From JBBRLA01 sp038231615 (GTDB lineage: Bacteria; Myxococcota_A; Polyangia; Palsa-1104; JAEUJZ01), in assembly GCA_038231615.1 (NCBI GenBank), contig JBBRLA010000159.1:1-13876 (forward strand): a DNA stretch of 13,876 bases, in the 5' to 3' direction. The notes below the pieces were generated by a model, which saw nothing but the letters and a program-made list of their open reading frames with translations, had not been told where the DNA came from and made no database searches. This document shows, in pieces, positions 6,200 through 13,876 of this stretch (position 1 is the first letter of the stretch; each line of letters starts with the position of its first letter). Position numbers and translations under genes: made by a program.

Positions 6200-7087
6200 T
6201 CAGTGGAGGATGGACGGCAGGTGGAAGTAGCGGCTGGCCAGGAGGCGCGAGACGGCCTGGTCTTCTTGTTCCAGGCCGGCGACGGGGGGCATGTACTTGT
6301 AGCGCTTCTTCCACCAGCGCACCGGACCCTGGTCGCGACAGCCGAACTGCCGGTCCGATGGGGCGCAGAATACGCGGACGTGCAGGTGATCGTCATGGGG
6401 CAGCGAATCGCCCGGTTGCCGCAGCAGGGCCTCCGCCCGATCGATGAGTTCGTCCGGCTCGCCGATCTGTTGTGCGTGTTCCAACAGGGCCCGCCGCAGC
6501 CGGTTGTGACAGAAGAGGTACTGGATCTCGATGTTTGGGTCCTGCAAGAGGGCCCGCACCAGCGCCCAATTCCGCGGAACGTCGAAGCGCCTGGGGGTGA
6601 ACGGGCCGAAGACCACGCCGGGGGTGTCTCGCGGGGGGCGGGCCTGGAAGCGAAAGTCGTAGCGCGGCATGGAGTCCGTCGGCAGGGCAGGACGTCCGTC
6701 GGCGGAAAGGGCGTAGTAGATCAGGTCGGCGTCGCGGCCGTTCTCGTGGGAGCGATGCAGGAGGCTGTCGCCGCCGCCGCGCCGGGAGAGGTCGGCGATG
6801 CCCAGGACGCTGCCGCGGTATTCGTGGTTGACCCGCTCTGCGACGCGCTTCAGGGCCAGGGCAAACTCATCGGTGGTGAAGCTGGCATCGCGCTCTCGCC
6901 ACAAACGCGGCACCAGGTAACCGGGCCCCTGCGGGGGCAGGCGCTTGCCGTGGCGGAGCAAGCCGTCGTTGAAGCTGCCGACGGAGATGCTGGTGCCATC
7001 GGTGAGCATGGCCGGACCGACACAGGCGGTGGAGACAAGCAAGCAAAGGGAGAGGAATCGAATACGGAGGCATCCGATCGACTGCAC
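6200..7087 (-). CDS. mepA: Penicillin-insensitive murein endopeptidase, MepA type (LAS family)
   Basis: MepA enzymes cut the D-Ala-mDAP cross-links of peptidoglycan in the periplasm using zinc. With the GTG start at 7087 the product is 295 aa. It has an export signal (RIRFLSLCLLVSTAC, with Cys22 possibly lipidated although the lipobox is imperfect). The MepA signature SVGSFNDGLLRHGKRLP lies at 35-51 and GPGYLVPRLW at 54-63. The zinc/catalytic motifs are SHENGRDADL (113-122, ligands H114 and D121) and HDDHLHVRV (231-239, ligand H236). A Cys-rich tail (C241, C250) follows, also seen in MepA. The start is uncertain: no ribosome binding site is visible, and TTG codons slightly upstream are also possible. 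It lies 47 bases downstream of the RNA methyltransferase gene on the same strand, possibly co-transcribed. Confidence 0.88.
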   Translation of the reverse strand: MQSIGCLRIRFLSLCLLVSTACVGPAMLTDGTSISVGSFNDGLLRHGKRLPPQGPGYLVPRLWRERDASFTTDEFALALKRVAERVNHEYRGSVLGIADLSRRGGGDSLLHRSHENGRDADLIYYALSADGRPALPTDSMPRYDFRFQARPPRDTPGVVFGPFTPRRFDVPRNWALVRALLQDPNIEIQYLFCHNRLRRALLEHAQQIGEPDELIDRAEALLRQPGDSLPHDDHLHVRVFCAPSDRQFGCRDQGPVRWWKKRYKYMPPVAGLEQEDQAVSRLLASRYFHLPSILH

Positions 7088-7134
7088 TTGCAAAGTATGC
7101 CACAAAGAAGGGGCTGGTTTGGCCTTTCCTCGGT

Positions 7135-8463
7135 TCAGGGGGGGGTCTGGGCTTCGGCCAGGGCGACAATCTCGACGTGGGCGCTGTGGGGCAAAAGGTC
7201 GATTGGCTGCGCCCAGCGGACAGCAAAGCCGTGCCCGCGCAGGGCGGTCAGGTCCCGGCCCAGGGTCATCGGGTCGCAGGAGACGTAGACCACCCGCCTG
7301 ACGCCCAGCGCGGAAAGCAGCCCCATCACCGCCGCCGCCCCGGTGCGCGGCGGGTCGAGCACGGCAGCATCGAATCGCTCCCCCGCGTCGCGCAAAGAAA
7401 GCACCGCCTGCTCCGCCTGCCGGGAGAGCACCTTCACCCCCGAAAGCGCCCCCAGCCGCGCCGCGGCCACCGGGTCCGACTCCACCGCCACCACCCCCCC
7501 AGCCCGCGAGCGGATCGCCCGGGTCAGGTTGCCCGCGCCGGCATACAGTTCCAGCACCCGCGGCCAAACCCCCTCGCCAGGCGAGCCGAGCGCCCGCTGC
7601 ACCTGGGTCAACAGCTCGCCGTGCCCCGCCTCGCTGGCCTGGGCGAAGGAGTCGCCCGAGGCCCACAGGGTCCCTGCCGCCCCGCCCACGTCCACCGCCG
7701 CCGCCCCGTGATGCCACCCAGAGAGGGACGCGCGGCCCGCCCCAGGATGCCACCCAGAGAGGGACGCGCCGACGACCATCCCATGGCCTTCGTCCACCAG
7801 CGCCCGCAGGGCCGCCTCTGTCCCCGCCCGGTCCCCTCCTCTCCCCACCGCCGCGGCCAGATGGACCGCATCGCCTGCCCCGACCACCCCGGAGAGCGTC
7901 CCTTCCTCCCCCAGGCACTGGCGCAGCCTTGCCGCCGCCAGCGAGAGGGCCGACGCGAGCGCTGGGACCATCGCCGGGCAATCGACAAGGTCCAGCACAT
8001 CGTGGGAGCGCGCCGCCTGAAACCCCAGCCGCCCTCCACGAAGCACCAGCCGCGCCCGGATGCGAAAATGCAGGTCTGGCGTGGGCGCCAGGATCGGCAG
8101 CACCTCCGCCCCCGTGTGGCGCAGGGCCCCGCGCACCAGTTCCTCCTTGGCGGCGAGCTGCCCCTGCCGGTCGACATGCATCCACGGGCAGCCGCCACAG
8201 CGCCCAGAACTCAGCGGGCATGCCGGCGTCACCCGCCCCGGGCCCGGCGAGATCACCCGCAGGAGCCGCCCGCGGGCATAGCCCTTGCGTTGCTCGACCA
8301 GTTCCACCTCCGCCAGGTCACCCGGTGCGCCGCCGGGGACGAAGACCACCCGCCCCTCGGGCAGGCGACCGACGGCCTCCCCCAAAGCCGCCAGCGAGGC
8401 CAGCGAGACCGTCACGATCGGTCGCGAAGCGCCGGAGGCGTCGCGGTCGATCAAGGGGAGCAT
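7135..8463 (-). CDS. rlmD: TrmA/RlmD-family uracil-C5 RNA methyltransferase with TRAM domain
   Basis: These enzymes put a methyl group on C5 of a specific uracil in 23S rRNA or tRNA using S-adenosylmethionine. From the ATG at 8463 the product is 442 aa. A TRAM-like RNA-binding domain covers about 17-75. An iron-sulphur cluster motif has C82, C89, C92 and C162; the first gap is six residues rather than the usual five. The methyltransferase core has LELYAGAGNLT (304-314), LDPPRTG (369-375), the nucleophile C396 in YVSCDPMTLGRDL and the base E431 in PHSAHVEIV. Catalytic residues are all present, so it should be active. Residues 232-251 contain a duplicated ASLSGWH encoded by a tandem repeat. The exact target base cannot be read from sequence; RlmD is the best-known member with this layout. 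The start has only a weak ribosome binding site. Confidence 0.88.
   Translation of the reverse strand: MLPLIDRDASGASRPIVTVSLASLAALGEAVGRLPEGRVVFVPGGAPGDLAEVELVEQRKGYARGRLLRVISPGPGRVTPACPLSSGRCGGCPWMHVDRQGQLAAKEELVRGALRHTGAEVLPILAPTPDLHFRIRARLVLRGGRLGFQAARSHDVLDLVDCPAMVPALASALSLAAARLRQCLGEEGTLSGVVGAGDAVHLAAAVGRGGDRAGTEAALRALVDEGHGMVVGASLSGWHPGAGRASLSGWHHGAAAVDVGGAAGTLWASGDSFAQASEAGHGELLTQVQRALGSPGEGVWPRVLELYAGAGNLTRAIRSRAGGVVAVESDPVAAARLGALSGVKVLSRQAEQAVLSLRDAGERFDAAVLDPPRTGAAAVMGLLSALGVRRVVYVSCDPMTLGRDLTALRGHGFAVRWAQPIDLLPHSAHVEIVALAEAQTPP
7710..7769 (-). repeat. In-frame tandem duplication inside the RNA methyltransferase gene
   Basis: A 24-base sequence beginning GATGCCACCCAGAGAG at 7710-7733 recurs exactly at 7746-7769, a period of 36 bases (12 codons). 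On the coding strand each copy encodes ASLSGWH. The duplication keeps the frame and lies in the variable region before the methyltransferase core. Confidence 0.85.
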
Positions 8464-8587
8464 CCTGAAGGCGATGACACCCTCGCATGGATAGCAGGGG
8501 CCGCCTCGCCGTGCCAGTCCTTCAGCGCCAACCGCACAAAAAGGAGGTAGGAAGGTAGGTTCACGGGGCCCTCCCCAGGGGGGGCGC

Positions 8588-9457
8588 CTATGCGGCTTCC
8601 TCCTCCGTTGGGTCGGGCGAACCATGCGGGTCATCCTGGTCAGGCGCCGGGGCCGGCTCGGTGGCGGCATAGGCCGAACCGTCTTCATCTCCTGCGCCCT
8701 GCTGATCGGCGCTCTGTTTGTCCCCGCAATCGAACCCCGGGATATCTACATCATAGGGATCGAGACTGCGGCTCGCGAGGTCGGCCGCCGCCTTCCGTTG
8801 GGTCTCCTTGGCCGTGTGCCTGGCCTGGAACTTCGGGTCCAATTGACTGATGCAGCCCGTCTCGTCCACTGGCTCCAGCTCTTCGCCGTTGTACTGGGCG
8901 AATGCGGCGGCGTGCTTCTGCTCGTGCTCCTTGAGCGTCGTGTTGATGAATGTCTGGACCGCTTTTTTCTGACATTCCGTCAGGCCCGGGTACTGGGAGA
9001 CGCTGGGCAGCTTGATCTGGGTCGTAACCGTGAAGGTGGACTTGAGGTTGCCTGTCACATGGACGCACTGGCCTTTCGGGCAACCCTTATCACATTCCTT
9101 GCTGGGTTCCTTCTTCTGATCGGTGATCTCATAGTTGTCCTTGTAACTCGCCTTCGTCTCGCCATGGACCCCCAGGGTCTTGGTGCTCCCGCTGCCGAAC
9201 ACGGTGGTCGTCCCCTTGGTCTCCTTGCCCCCGGCGCAGTTCTCGCAAGAGCACCCCTTGCCCGAACAAAGGGACCCCTTGGTCTCGGCCGGGTCCCTGG
9301 CGGCCTTTTTCGCCGCTCGCCTGCCGATCTTCCGCTTCATGGCGGCCGGACTCAGGCCGCTCGCCGAGAGCATCGACCCCGATGGTGGACCGTGGGCCAT
9401 CTGGGGGGCCTGTTCCTTGCGCTCCGGCTCCGAGGAATGATCATCCAGGTCACGCAT
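8588..9457 (-). CDS. Cysteine-rich protein with HEQKH motif, possible zinc metallopeptidase
   Basis: The product is 289 aa and starts at ATG 9457, with GCGAGGG a normal distance upstream. There is no signal peptide. The N-terminus is charged and Pro/Met-rich (to about 45), then comes a basic stretch (KRKIGRRAAKKAARD). A compact cysteine knot follows, C64-x4-C69-x-C71-x2-C74, with further Cys at 122, 126, 131, 162, 202 and 244. HEQKH at 178-182, set in a helix (KKAVQTFINTTLKEHEQKHAAAF), fits the HExxH zinc motif of metallopeptidases. The third ligand is not obvious; H214 or a downstream acidic residue could serve. The C-terminal 45 residues are acidic and probably disordered. Activity is inferred from the motif alone, and I do not recognise the family. 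It follows the secreted protein gene after 25 bases and is probably in the same operon. Confidence 0.65.
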   Translation of the reverse strand: MRDLDDHSSEPERKEQAPQMAHGPPSGSMLSASGLSPAAMKRKIGRRAAKKAARDPAETKGSLCSGKGCSCENCAGGKETKGTTTVFGSGSTKTLGVHGETKASYKDNYEITDQKKEPSKECDKGCPKGQCVHVTGNLKSTFTVTTQIKLPSVSQYPGLTECQKKAVQTFINTTLKEHEQKHAAAFAQYNGEELEPVDETGCISQLDPKFQARHTAKETQRKAAADLASRSLDPYDVDIPGFDCGDKQSADQQGAGDEDGSAYAATEPAPAPDQDDPHGSPDPTEEEAA

Positions 9458-9482
9458 GGGGCCCTCGCTTCAGTCTGTACAT

Positions 9483-10703
9483 TCAGTGTAATCGCCCATG
9501 CGATCTCATTGCATCAAAAAATAGCTCGTACCCGGCTTGCCGGGCGGCCCCGGGAAGCGGGGCCGGTGGGGCCCCTTGGGTCATGCCATCCTCCGCGACG
9601 GCCAGCAGGGCCGCGGCGAAACTGAGACCGGGTTGATCGGATGAGGGCCAGGGCAGACTGCCCGTGAGCAGTGTCTTTGTGCCTGCGGAGTCCGTCAACA
9701 CCCATGTTAGCAATGTCTGCTCGCTGCTGGCGAAGCCGCAGCCACTGCCCGAGGTGTGCAAGGTCGACGTTTCAGGCCAGGTCCGCACCAGAGTGCGGGG
9801 CAGATCATAGGACTCCGCCATGGTTTGCACCCTCTCCACCTCTGTTCCGAGGAGCAGCAGGAGGGCCGCCTCGCGCAGGTTGTCCAGCGACAATCGCCCC
9901 TGCCTTACCTGGATGGCCGGGGCGGCCGTGCCAGCGCAGCGCTGTGCCAGGTAGGCGGCCCCCGTGGCCAGATCGTAAGCGCGCAGCTCATCGCAAGACT
10001 GGTAATGGCCGCGACGACCTCGAAGGACCAGCCAGCCCACCCGGGGTGAGCGGAACGAACCCAGAGGCAACGCTGGCACCACGTTCCGGTGCTCCTCCAG
10101 GCACTCACGCCAGGCTCGGTAGGTCGGCGCCTTTCCTTTCAGGACAGAGGCGCAGGCCACGTCGGCAGGCGGCAGGGACGGAGGCGTCCCGATCTCGCAC
10201 AGCGGTTGCGCGCGAAGCCCCTCGGATGCACGGCGCAGCCATCCCCGGGTCTCCGCTCCGCAATCGGGATCATCCGTGGTACAAAGAAGGAAGGCCAGCG
10301 GGTGGTGCGGCTGCTCGGAACGTGACAAGGAACGGCGCAAGTCCGGGGGGACCACCACCCGCCCCGCTTCGCTCGGCGCCAGCAAGTAGGAATGGACCCA
10401 GAGCGCCCCCCCATCGAGCCACCACGTCTTCAGCGCCACCACGTTGTCGGCCCGGGGGAGCCGCCGGTTCTCCGCGGCGAGCGAAAAACAGGGCCGGCCC
10501 AGAAGCGAGACGATCTGGAGCTGGGCCCCCTCTAGGTCCTTGCTCTCACGCAGCGAACGGATGCGCGAATCGAGGCCGCGGAAGGTCTGCTCGGCCTCCG
10601 ACCGGGCAGGCGATCCCGGCGGGCACTCAGGAGCGGCGGCAGCCGATAGCGAGCCCGCCATGAGCGCGAGAGCCGCACGCAGAGCAACCGACCCTTTCGT
10701 CAT
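9483..10703 (-). CDS. Secreted or periplasmic protein of unknown function
   Basis: From ATG 10703 the product is 406 aa, with a clear signal peptide (MTKGSVALRAALALMAGSLSA, cleavage after the Ala run near 24). A GTG one codon earlier is equally possible; neither has a good ribosome binding site. The mature protein has scattered cysteines suited to disulphides in the periplasm. It includes a Trp-rich segment (LKTWWLDGGALWVHSYL, 91-107), Leu-rich stretches (AALLLLLGTEVERV) and a final Ser/Gly/Cys region. No catalytic motif is visible and I do not recognise the family. The 25-base gap to the HEQKH gene suggests the two proteins act together or at least are co-expressed. It starts just past the hairpin that follows the DsbA-like gene. 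Confidence 0.7.
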   Translation of the reverse strand: MTKGSVALRAALALMAGSLSAAAAPECPPGSPARSEAEQTFRGLDSRIRSLRESKDLEGAQLQIVSLLGRPCFSLAAENRRLPRADNVVALKTWWLDGGALWVHSYLLAPSEAGRVVVPPDLRRSLSRSEQPHHPLAFLLCTTDDPDCGAETRGWLRRASEGLRAQPLCEIGTPPSLPPADVACASVLKGKAPTYRAWRECLEEHRNVVPALPLGSFRSPRVGWLVLRGRRGHYQSCDELRAYDLATGAAYLAQRCAGTAAPAIQVRQGRLSLDNLREAALLLLLGTEVERVQTMAESYDLPRTLVRTWPETSTLHTSGSGCGFASSEQTLLTWVLTDSAGTKTLLTGSLPWPSSDQPGLSFAAALLAVAEDGMTQGAPPAPLPGAARQAGYELFFDAMRSHGRLH

Positions 10704-10746
10704 CACGGAGGGATGATACACCCTTCCTGGTCTTGGAGCCCGAAAG

Positions 10747-10780
10747 CCCACCCGGCCCCTGCACGAAGGAGCCGGGTGGG
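10747..10780 (-). terminator. Terminator-like hairpin after the four-domain DsbA gene
   Basis: CCCACCCGGC (10747-10756) and GCCGGGTGGG (10771-10780) form a perfect 10-bp GC-rich stem with a 14-base loop. It begins 7 bases past the DsbA-like stop codon on the minus strand. In that direction it is followed by only a short TTT; in the plus direction it is followed by GATCTTTT. Termination of the DsbA-like transcript is the likely role, though the weak U-tract makes efficiency uncertain. Confidence 0.6.
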
Positions 10781-10786
10781 GATCTT

Positions 10787-13465
10787 TTACCCCTTCTTGT
10801 TCAGCGCGGCCTGGATGAGCTTGTCGAAGTCCTCGAACGGGTAGGCCCCGGCGAGCTTCCTGCCGTTGATGAAGAACGTCGGCGTCCCCAGGCCCCCGCC
10901 GGGCAGGCCGTTGCCGTACTGCACGTCGCTGTCCACCGCCGACTTCCACTTCCCGCTGTCCAGGTCGGCCTTGAACTTGGCCACATCCAGCCCGATCTCG
11001 GCGGCGTACTTCTCAAGCGCCGACCGATCCAGCGCGCCCTGGTTGCCGAACATCTTGTCGTGCATGTCCCAGAACTTGCCCTGATCGTTGGCCGCCAGCG
11101 CCGCCTGTGCCGCCAGCGCCGCCTTGTCGTGGAACGGCAGGGGGTAGTTGCGCCACACGATGCGCACCTTGCCCGCGTACTTCTCCTTGATCTGCTTCAC
11201 CGCCGGCAGCACCCGCGAGCAGAAGGGGCACTGGAAGTCGGAAAACTCCACGATGGTCACCGGCGCCGAGCGGTCCCCCCACGAAGGGCCGGTGCCCGCC
11301 TCGACCTTGTACACCGTCTTGTCCTCGGCCTCCTCGCCGCCGCCGGCCGCTGCGGGCGCCGCCGCCACCTCGGTCTTGGCGTCCTTCATCAGCTCGTCGT
11401 AGACCTTGGTCGCCGGGATGCGCTTCTGTTTCATCAGCGCCGTCGCTTCCTTCAGCGCCTCGTCAATCTTGGTCTTGAACTGCTCGAAGGGCTGCGCCCC
11501 CACCAGGCTCTTGCCGTTGACGAAGAAGCTGGGGGTGCCGCGGGCGCCGATCTTGTTGCCCTCGGCCAGCTCGGCCTTGACCTGCTCCTTGAACTTGCCC
11601 GAGTCGAGCGCCGCCTTGAACTTGTCCATGTTCAGGCCAATCTCCCCGGCGTACTTCTCCAGGCTGGGCCGCTCGAGCGCCGTCTGGTTGGCGAAGAGCT
11701 TGTCGTGCATGTCCCAGAACTTGCCCTGCTCCTTGGCGGCCAGGGACGCCTCGGCGGCAAGCTGGGCGTTGTTGTGGAAGGGCAGCGGGAGCTGCTTGAA
11801 GGCGATGCGCACGTCGCGGGGGTAGGTGTCGCGCACCTGCTTCAGGGTCGGCTCGACCCTGCCGCAGAAGGGGCACTGGAAGTCGGAGAAGGTCACGATG
11901 GTGACCCTGGCATCCTTGGGGCCCTGCACCGGCGCGTCGCCCAGAAGGGCCTTGTAGGTCGAGGTGTCGCTGGCCTCCGCCGGCCGTGCAGGGGCCGCGG
12001 CGGGCGCCTCGGCCTTGTCCGCCCCGCCCTTGGTGATCTCGCCGTAAAGCGCGGCCAGGGACACGCCGGACTTGAGCTTGGCGTTGGCTGCCTCCAGCTC
12101 CTTGTCGATGGCGGTCTTGAAGTTCTCGAAGGGCTGGGCGCCGCGGAAGGGCTTGCCATTGATGAAGAAGCTGGGGGTGCCGCGGGCGCCGAACTTGGCC
12201 GCCTCGGCGGTGTCGTCCTTTATGGCCTGCTTGAACTTGCCCGAATCCAGCGCCGCCTTGAACTTGGCCACGTTCAGGCCCAGCTCATCGGCGTACTTCT
12301 CCAAACTGGGGCGCTCCAGCGCGGTCTGGTTGGCGAAGAGCTTCTTGTGCATCTCCCAGAACTTGCCCTGCTCGTTGGCCGCCATGGCCGCCTCGGCGGC
12401 GATCTGGGCGTTGTTGTGGAAGGGCAGCGGGTTTTCCTTGAAGGCGACGCGCACGTCCTTGCCGTAGGTCTCGACCACCTTGTCGATGGTCGGCTCGACC
12501 TTGCTGCAGAAGGGGCACTGGAAGTCGGAATACTCGACGATGGTGACCTTGGCGGCCTCGGGGCCCTTGACCGGGGCGTTGCCGACGGGGACGCGGTAGA
12601 CGGTGTTGTCGTTGGCGGCGGCTGGGGCAGGCTTGGCCCCGGCCCCAGCCCCTCCGGCGGTGCCTTCCTTGCCGTTCTGGATAAGCGTCGCGTAAAGGCG
12701 GTCGCGGGAGGCCCCGGCCTTCAGGGCTTTGTCGGCGGTGACCAGCTCCTCGTCGATGATCTTCTTGAAGGCCTCGAAGGGCTGGGCGCCCGAGAGGAAG
12801 CGGCCGTTGATGAAGAAGGCCGGGGTGCCGTTGGCGCCGTACTTGGACGCCTCGGCCTGGTCGGACTGGATCTGGCCCTCGTACTTGGCCTTGTTTTGCA
12901 CCATGTCCTGCTTGAACCGTTCGACGTTCAGGCCCACCTCGCCGGCATACTGGATGTAGTGGGCCTCGTCGAGGGCGGTCTGGTTCTTGAACAGCTTTTC
13001 ATGAAGCTGCCAGAACTTGTCCTCGCCCTGCTCGCGAGCGGAGAGGGCGGCGACGGCGGCGGGCTTGGCGTTGGGATGGAAGGGGAGCGGGTTGTGCTTG
13101 AAGGCGATGCGCACCTCCTTGCCGTATTCCCGCTTGATCTGGTCGATGGTGGGCTCGACCCTGCCGCAGAAGGGGCACTGGTAGTCGGAGAACTCGATGA
13201 TGGTGACCTTGGCGGTGGCGGGGCCGTTGACTGCGGCCGATCCCACCGGGACCTTGAAGCGCTCGACGGCCGAATCCGGAGCGGCGGCGGCGACGGGGGC
13301 CGCGCCCTCCTTGCTGCCGCTAACTGAGCCAAAGGGCGACCCGTTATGGCCGGTGTAATTGCCCAGGAAATAGCCGCCGGAAAGCCCGATGATCAGGGCC
13401 ACGACGGTGGTGAAGTTGACTGACGATGAGCCCTCTGGCTCGGGGTGCTGGGACGTGTTGGACAT
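10787..13465 (-). CDS. Membrane-anchored protein with four tandem DsbA-like thioredoxin domains
   Basis: The product is 892 aa with a good ribosome binding site (GAGAGG, 8 bases before the ATG). One N-terminal membrane segment (18-37, FTTVVALIIGLSGGYFLGNY) anchors it so that the rest should face the periplasm. Four DsbA/Thioredoxin_4-type domains follow, each with a CPFC active site (97-100, 317-320, 531-534, 746-749) and a cis-proline loop GTP[AST]FF (prolines 215, 431, 645, 862). Each also carries the PLPFH and KFW..H..[LM]F segments typical of the family. Ala/Pro/Gly-rich linkers separate them (about 265-288, 480-500, 696-716). All eight active-site cysteines and all four cis-prolines are intact, so every domain could be redox-active. 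Domains 2 and 3 are most alike; domain 4 is most divergent and has a Gly-rich insert before its cis-proline. Likely role: thiol-disulphide exchange on exported proteins. No DsbB-like partner is in the window. Confidence 0.9.
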   Translation of the reverse strand: MSNTSQHPEPEGSSSVNFTTVVALIIGLSGGYFLGNYTGHNGSPFGSVSGSKEGAAPVAAAAPDSAVERFKVPVGSAAVNGPATAKVTIIEFSDYQCPFCGRVEPTIDQIKREYGKEVRIAFKHNPLPFHPNAKPAAVAALSAREQGEDKFWQLHEKLFKNQTALDEAHYIQYAGEVGLNVERFKQDMVQNKAKYEGQIQSDQAEASKYGANGTPAFFINGRFLSGAQPFEAFKKIIDEELVTADKALKAGASRDRLYATLIQNGKEGTAGGAGAGAKPAPAAANDNTVYRVPVGNAPVKGPEAAKVTIVEYSDFQCPFCSKVEPTIDKVVETYGKDVRVAFKENPLPFHNNAQIAAEAAMAANEQGKFWEMHKKLFANQTALERPSLEKYADELGLNVAKFKAALDSGKFKQAIKDDTAEAAKFGARGTPSFFINGKPFRGAQPFENFKTAIDKELEAANAKLKSGVSLAALYGEITKGGADKAEAPAAAPARPAEASDTSTYKALLGDAPVQGPKDARVTIVTFSDFQCPFCGRVEPTLKQVRDTYPRDVRIAFKQLPLPFHNNAQLAAEASLAAKEQGKFWDMHDKLFANQTALERPSLEKYAGEIGLNMDKFKAALDSGKFKEQVKAELAEGNKIGARGTPSFFVNGKSLVGAQPFEQFKTKIDEALKEATALMKQKRIPATKVYDELMKDAKTEVAAAPAAAGGGEEAEDKTVYKVEAGTGPSWGDRSAPVTIVEFSDFQCPFCSRVLPAVKQIKEKYAGKVRIVWRNYPLPFHDKAALAAQAALAANDQGKFWDMHDKMFGNQGALDRSALEKYAAEIGLDVAKFKADLDSGKWKSAVDSDVQYGNGLPGGGLGTPTFFINGRKLAGAYPFEDFDKLIQAALNKKG

Positions 13466-13774
13466 AAGAGAACCTCTCGTTGTTTCTATCGGTCGATCGA
13501 TCTATCTATACTATTGCGCGGGCGCAAGGGAGGCCGGGCCCTTGGCAAGAGGCGCCGCTTTGGGCCGCAGGCCAAGGGACGGGAATGTCGGTGGAAGCTA
13601 GGCCCGCGGGGGACGGTCGATGCGGGTTGGGTGACCCCGAAGAAGGGGAGCGACGAAGCGCGCGGCGACCCTGCCCGAGGGGGCAAGGTCGGGGGGCTGT
13701 GGGACGACCGGGACCAGCATGGAGCGGTCCCCGCCGCGTTCGTCCGGGGCCGTGGAGGGGGCGTGGAGGCTGCG
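13466..13774. other. Intergenic region upstream of the DsbA-like gene
   Basis: I see no convincing complete gene here. The stretch 13488-13514 is AT-richer and made of near-repeats of GATC and TATC (read on the plus strand as gatcgatctatctata). It is the likely site of the DsbA-gene promoter, but no well-spaced -35/-10 pair stands out. The rest is G-rich, and minus-strand frames there read as low-complexity Pro/Arg/Ser shadows. Confidence 0.4.
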
Positions 13775-13876
13775 GTGCACACCAGCCAGGGACAGCAGGC
13801 CCCGGCCGTGGCGCCGTTCTCCATGAAGGTGGGCGCGCGGGTGACCCAGGGGCTGCATGTCGCAGCGCCCGATGTG
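13775..13876 (+). CDS. Possible start of a divergent gene cut by the window edge
   Basis: A GTG at 13775 with GGAGG five bases upstream opens a frame that runs to the end of the window (34 codons, including FSMKVGARVTQGLHVAAPDV). About 30 of its 34 third positions are G or C, which fits coding sequence here. It is too short to assign. The frame is also open further upstream, and an ATG at 13823 is an alternative start. Confidence 0.25.
   Translation, partial: MHTSQGQQAPAVAPFSMKVGARVTQGLHVAAPDV

Noticed and set aside
5333..7288. 651-codon open frame on the plus strand
   Set aside because: It runs out of frame through the outer-membrane gene and antisense to the MepA gene, with no recognisable domain and Gly/Arg-rich shadow composition.
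7088..8221. N-terminal extension of the MepA frame to 673 codons
   Set aside because: The extension is a low-complexity Gly/Ala/Arg shadow of the RNA methyltransferase gene in another frame. Real MepA similarity begins only after the signal peptide near 7087.
8540..8547. Perfect Shine-Dalgarno sequence AAGGAGGT on the plus strand
   Set aside because: No start codon at a usable distance opens a plausible gene. The next ATG is over 40 bases away and its frame is a shadow.
8565..8588. GC-rich inverted repeat after the HEQKH gene as a terminator
   Set aside because: The stem is interrupted, the loop is very small and there is no T-run in the direction of transcription.
8624..9625. 333-codon plus-strand frame
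   Set aside because: It is antisense to the HEQKH gene and part of the secreted-protein gene and has no protein-like motif.
10733..13327. 864-codon open frame on the plus strand
   Set aside because: It lies exactly antisense to the four-domain DsbA gene and repeats with its domains. Its Leu/Val/Gly/Arg-rich text (such as GDLGVVVEGQRV) is the typical complement of GC-rich coding sequence. The DsbA motifs on the other strand are decisive.
13486..13858. Minus-strand frames of 86 and 112 codons near the right edge
   Set aside because: They have Pro/Arg/Ser/His-rich shadow composition, no motif, and overlap each other and a plus-strand frame with better third-position G+C.

Overview
The window is very GC-rich DNA (one counted line inside the RNA methyltransferase gene is 49/60 G+C), with GTG starts and long shadow frames in most directions. 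A multi-domain DsbA-like protein, a MepA-type endopeptidase and a STAND-like NTPase/TPR pair together suggest a large-genome Gram-negative bacterium of the Myxococcota or another former deltaproteobacterial group. That assignment is an inference; there is no rRNA or other phylogenetic marker here. No tRNA, rRNA, CRISPR array or recognisable transposase was found.

Left part (1-2055): a HerA/TraG-like P-loop ATPase gene enters from the left edge and loses its reading frame just after the Walker B motif, near position 1491. A scarred stretch with two hairpins and a possible 58-codon ORF follows. Next comes a 265-bp copy (1705-1969) of the 5' end of the outer-membrane protein gene that lies intact further right.

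Cassette (1970-5565): two minus-strand genes sit between the two direct copies of that 265-bp segment. The first encodes a STAND/Orc-like P-loop NTPase (446 aa). The second, joined to it by an ATGA stop/start overlap, encodes a 649-aa protein with an N-terminal domain that has no Walker A motif, followed by TPR-like helices. A candidate promoter with clustered GGGTCAG motifs lies upstream and a 16-bp perfect palindrome lies just past the downstream end. I read this as an acquired two-gene NTPase signalling or conflict module whose arrival duplicated the start of the neighbouring gene. This is the strongest candidate here for an undescribed system.

Right part (5566-13876): the intact outer-membrane beta-barrel gene (+) converges on a minus-strand series. 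In transcription order this series is a membrane-anchored protein with four DsbA-like domains (892 aa), a terminator-like hairpin, a secreted protein of unknown function (406 aa), a cysteine-rich protein with a HEQKH motif (289 aa), a TrmA/RlmD-family RNA methyltransferase with an internal 36-bp tandem duplication, and a MepA-type murein endopeptidase. The last 400 bases are mostly intergenic, with a possible divergent gene start at the very edge.
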